Of a DNA stretch of 14,582 nucleotides, positions 12,693 to 14,582 are shown piece by piece. The notes beneath the pieces are model-generated. The model worked only from the letters and a program-made list of their open reading frames with translations. It ran no database searches and was not told the DNA's origin. Source of the stretch: Bacteroidaceae bacterium (GTDB lineage: Bacteria; Bacteroidota; Bacteroidia; Bacteroidales; Bacteroidaceae); NCBI GenBank assembly GCA_900765575.1, contig CAAFRW010000151.1, positions 1 through 14,582 of the forward strand, read 5' to 3'. The stretch's first letter is position 1; the number at the start of each line of letters is the position of its first letter. A program made the translations under genes and the position numbers.

Positions 12693-14582
12693 ATGAAAAA
12701 AGAGCAAAGTTATCGCGTCTTCTTTCAAGACGCATGGGGCCATGCCCTACGTGCCATCCCTACAATTCTGGGGGTATCGGCAGTTATCTGCCTGGCATTC
12801 CCGACAAATTCTTTTGCGGCTCAAAGCAATGTACAGGCCACGCAGACTGTACAACAACAGCAAAGGATAGTGAAAGGTAGTGTTATCGACGAAAAAGGAG
12901 AACCGCTAATCGGTGTCTCGGTTTTAATAAAAGGCACTACTACCGGTACCATCACCGACTTCGACGGTAAGTTCTCTCTCGACGTTCCGGCCGGACACAA
13001 TACGCTGGAAGTTTCGTACATCGGCTACCGAACGCAGGATGTAACCATTGGCAACGCGCCCCTCGTTATTAAAATGCAACCGGACAACAAATTACTCGAC
13101 GAAGTGGTGGTTATCGGTTACGGAACCGTGAAGAGGCGCGATTTAACCGGTGCCATAGCGTCCGTGAAAGGAGACGATATTACATTGAATCCGGGTTCCA
13201 GACCGATGGATGCTTTACAAGGAAAGATTGCCGGACTGGATATCACCAAATCATCGGGACAGGCCGGCGCCAACAGTACCATCCAGCTGCGGGGAACACG
13301 CTCTCTGCAAATGGACGACGACGGAAAAGCTACCGGCGGAGGGCCTACTTACATTATCGACGGGATGCCGGGAGATATCAACACCCTGAACCCGAACGAT
13401 ATCGAATCGATAGAGATATTGAAAGATGCCTCTTCGACCGCTGTTTACGGTTCAAGCGGAGCCAACGGTGTGATTATTGTCACCACGAAAGGGGCAAAAG
13501 TAGGAAAGGCTACGATAAACTTCAATGCCTACGCCGGATTCACCGGTTGGGAAACCTTACCGAAAATGCGTTCGGGAGAGTCGTTTATACAGGTGCGCCG
13601 CGACGCGGCACGGGCTATCGGAGCCAGCACAGAGTTGGGCGATTTGTTCAATAACGCCTCGGAGTTGGCGGCCGTACAGAACAATCAATGGATTGACTGG
13701 GCCGACGCCGTACTCAGCAAGGGTTTCGAACAGAATTACAGTCTGTCTGTTTCGGGAGGAACCGAAAAGACGAAAGCTTACTTCTCCCTGAATTTCTCCG
13801 ACGAACGGAGTATGTATAAGAACGATAATTACAAGGTTTATTCGAGCCGTCTGCGTATCGACCAAAACATCAACCAATGGATTGATACGGGTATCAATAT
13901 ACAAGCCTCTTACACCCACCGCAATGCCAGAAGTGGAGTGCTGGAAGATGCTTTACGGGCCATCCCTTTAGGTCAGTTATACGATGAAAACGGGAAGATT
14001 AATTTATATCCGGTAGCGGGAAATACGGATACCAACCCCAGCATCCTGGCGGACGAACAGCCCGGAGTGTACAAAAACCAGTCGAATGTAGGACGCATAT
14101 ACATTGATGCGTACATTGACTACAAACCCATAAAAGGACTCTCCATCCGTTCCATGCTGGGAGGTTCTTACTCTAGCACCCGCACAGGAAAGTTCAGCGG
14201 TATAGATTCTTACAACTATTTGAAGAACGGTAAAGGCACGGACCAAGTCAACGCAACCGTATCTACGCCGAACTCTTACAACTATAAATGGGAGAACATC
14301 GTTACATACCACACCGTGATAGATAACGACCATGACATCACCCTTACCGGAGTGAGCACTTACAACCACAACCAATCGGAAGACTATTCCATGTACGGAA
14401 CAAACATTTCGGACAATAAATTATTGTGGTATGGACTGAACGGAGACAATATCAATAACAAATCATTAACCGGCAAATACTCCATGTCGAAGGGAATGGG
14501 ATTTGTGGCACGTGTAAACTACAGTTACAAAGGTAAATACCTGTTCTCCGCCTCCTGCCGGTGGGACGGTTCCTCCCGTCTG
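12693..14582 (+). CDS. SusC/RagA-type TonB-dependent transporter (5' part)
   Basis: The frame is open for 630 codons and runs off the right edge; full-length members are about 1000 aa. A signal peptide covers residues 1-43. A CarboxypepD_reg-like domain (about 58-130) contains VKGSVIDEKGEPLIGVSVLI, TDFDGKFSL and VSYIGYRTQDV. The TonB box region is LDEVVVIGYGT (135-145). The plug domain follows (about 150-270), with the SusC hallmark ESIEILKDASSTAVYG then ANGVIIVTTKG, and the first barrel strands come after it. The protein imports a glycan or peptide across the outer membrane with a SusD partner, which would be expected just downstream. No STN domain is present, so it is not a sigma-signalling type. 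The substrate is unknown. Start 12693 is the only ATG in good context before the signal peptide. Confidence 0.95.
   Translation, partial: MKKEQSYRVFFQDAWGHALRAIPTILGVSAVICLAFPTNSFAAQSNVQATQTVQQQQRIVKGSVIDEKGEPLIGVSVLIKGTTTGTITDFDGKFSLDVPAGHNTLEVSYIGYRTQDVTIGNAPLVIKMQPDNKLLDEVVVIGYGTVKRRDLTGAIASVKGDDITLNPGSRPMDALQGKIAGLDITKSSGQAGANSTIQLRGTRSLQMDDDGKATGGGPTYIIDGMPGDINTLNPNDIESIEILKDASSTAVYGSSGANGVIIVTTKGAKVGKATINFNAYAGFTGWETLPKMRSGESFIQVRRDAARAIGASTELGDLFNNASELAAVQNNQWIDWADAVLSKGFEQNYSLSVSGGTEKTKAYFSLNFSDERSMYKNDNYKVYSSRLRIDQNINQWIDTGINIQASYTHRNARSGVLEDALRAIPLGQLYDENGKINLYPVAGNTDTNPSILADEQPGVYKNQSNVGRIYIDAYIDYKPIKGLSIRSMLGGSYSSTRTGKFSGIDSYNYLKNGKGTDQVNATVSTPNSYNYKWENIVTYHTVIDNDHDITLTGVSTYNHNQSEDYSMYGTNISDNKLLWYGLNGDNINNKSLTGKYSMSKGMGFVARVNYSYKGKYLFSASCRWDGSSRL

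Noticed and set aside
12821..13021. Minus-strand frames inside the SusC region (also near 13557-13919 and 14004-14375)
   Set aside because: They are shadows of a well-supported SusC reading frame.

Overview
The window looks like chromosomal DNA of a gut Bacteroidales bacterium, most likely Bacteroides or a close relative. It carries a SusC-type TonB-dependent transporter, an AAA_14/DUF4143 ATPase, and Bacteroidales-type promoter boxes (TAnnTTTG at -7, in one case with TTTG at -33). Genes have short or no Shine-Dalgarno sequences. Base composition is moderately AT-rich.

Layout from left to right. Positions 1-180 hold a 22-bp tandem repeat array that runs off the left edge and ends in a perfect hairpin. 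Positions 200-4463, minus strand, encode a tripartite efflux pump in the order TolC-like outer-membrane protein, EmrA/HlyD-like adaptor, EmrB-like MFS transporter. A 304-bp gap with a heptamer repeat and a bulged hairpin separates the first two genes. Positions 5081-7817, minus strand, form a compact operon: arsR, a small thioredoxin-like protein (ArsE), a secreted CxxC protein (ArsF), a CcdA-like membrane protein (ArsG) and a DUF318/ArsP_1 permease. It has a near-ideal promoter with palindromes over the start region. No arsDABC genes are present. Positions 8166-8444, plus strand, encode a 92-aa protein of unknown function, followed by a strong terminator.

From 8589 to about 10985 the region is accessory in character. 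A DUF4143 ATPase on the minus strand is flanked by two directly repeated, ~235-bp copies of an unrecognised element. Each copy carries a possible small reading frame with a G7/G8 tract and an internal pair of 11-mers whose variants match within a copy and differ between copies. Next to the second copy lies a broken cupin gene. Positions 11048-12229, plus strand, encode a DUF418 membrane protein with a terminator. A 365-bp gap with a second heptamer array leads to a SusC-like gene that starts at 12693 and runs off the right edge.

The efflux operon and the ars operon are both plausible toxicant-defence units, but nothing in the sequence shows shared control. The most intriguing signals are the paired ~235-bp element, the four-copy 13-mer cluster between the two operons, and the possible transmembrane thiol relay formed by ArsE, ArsG and ArsF.
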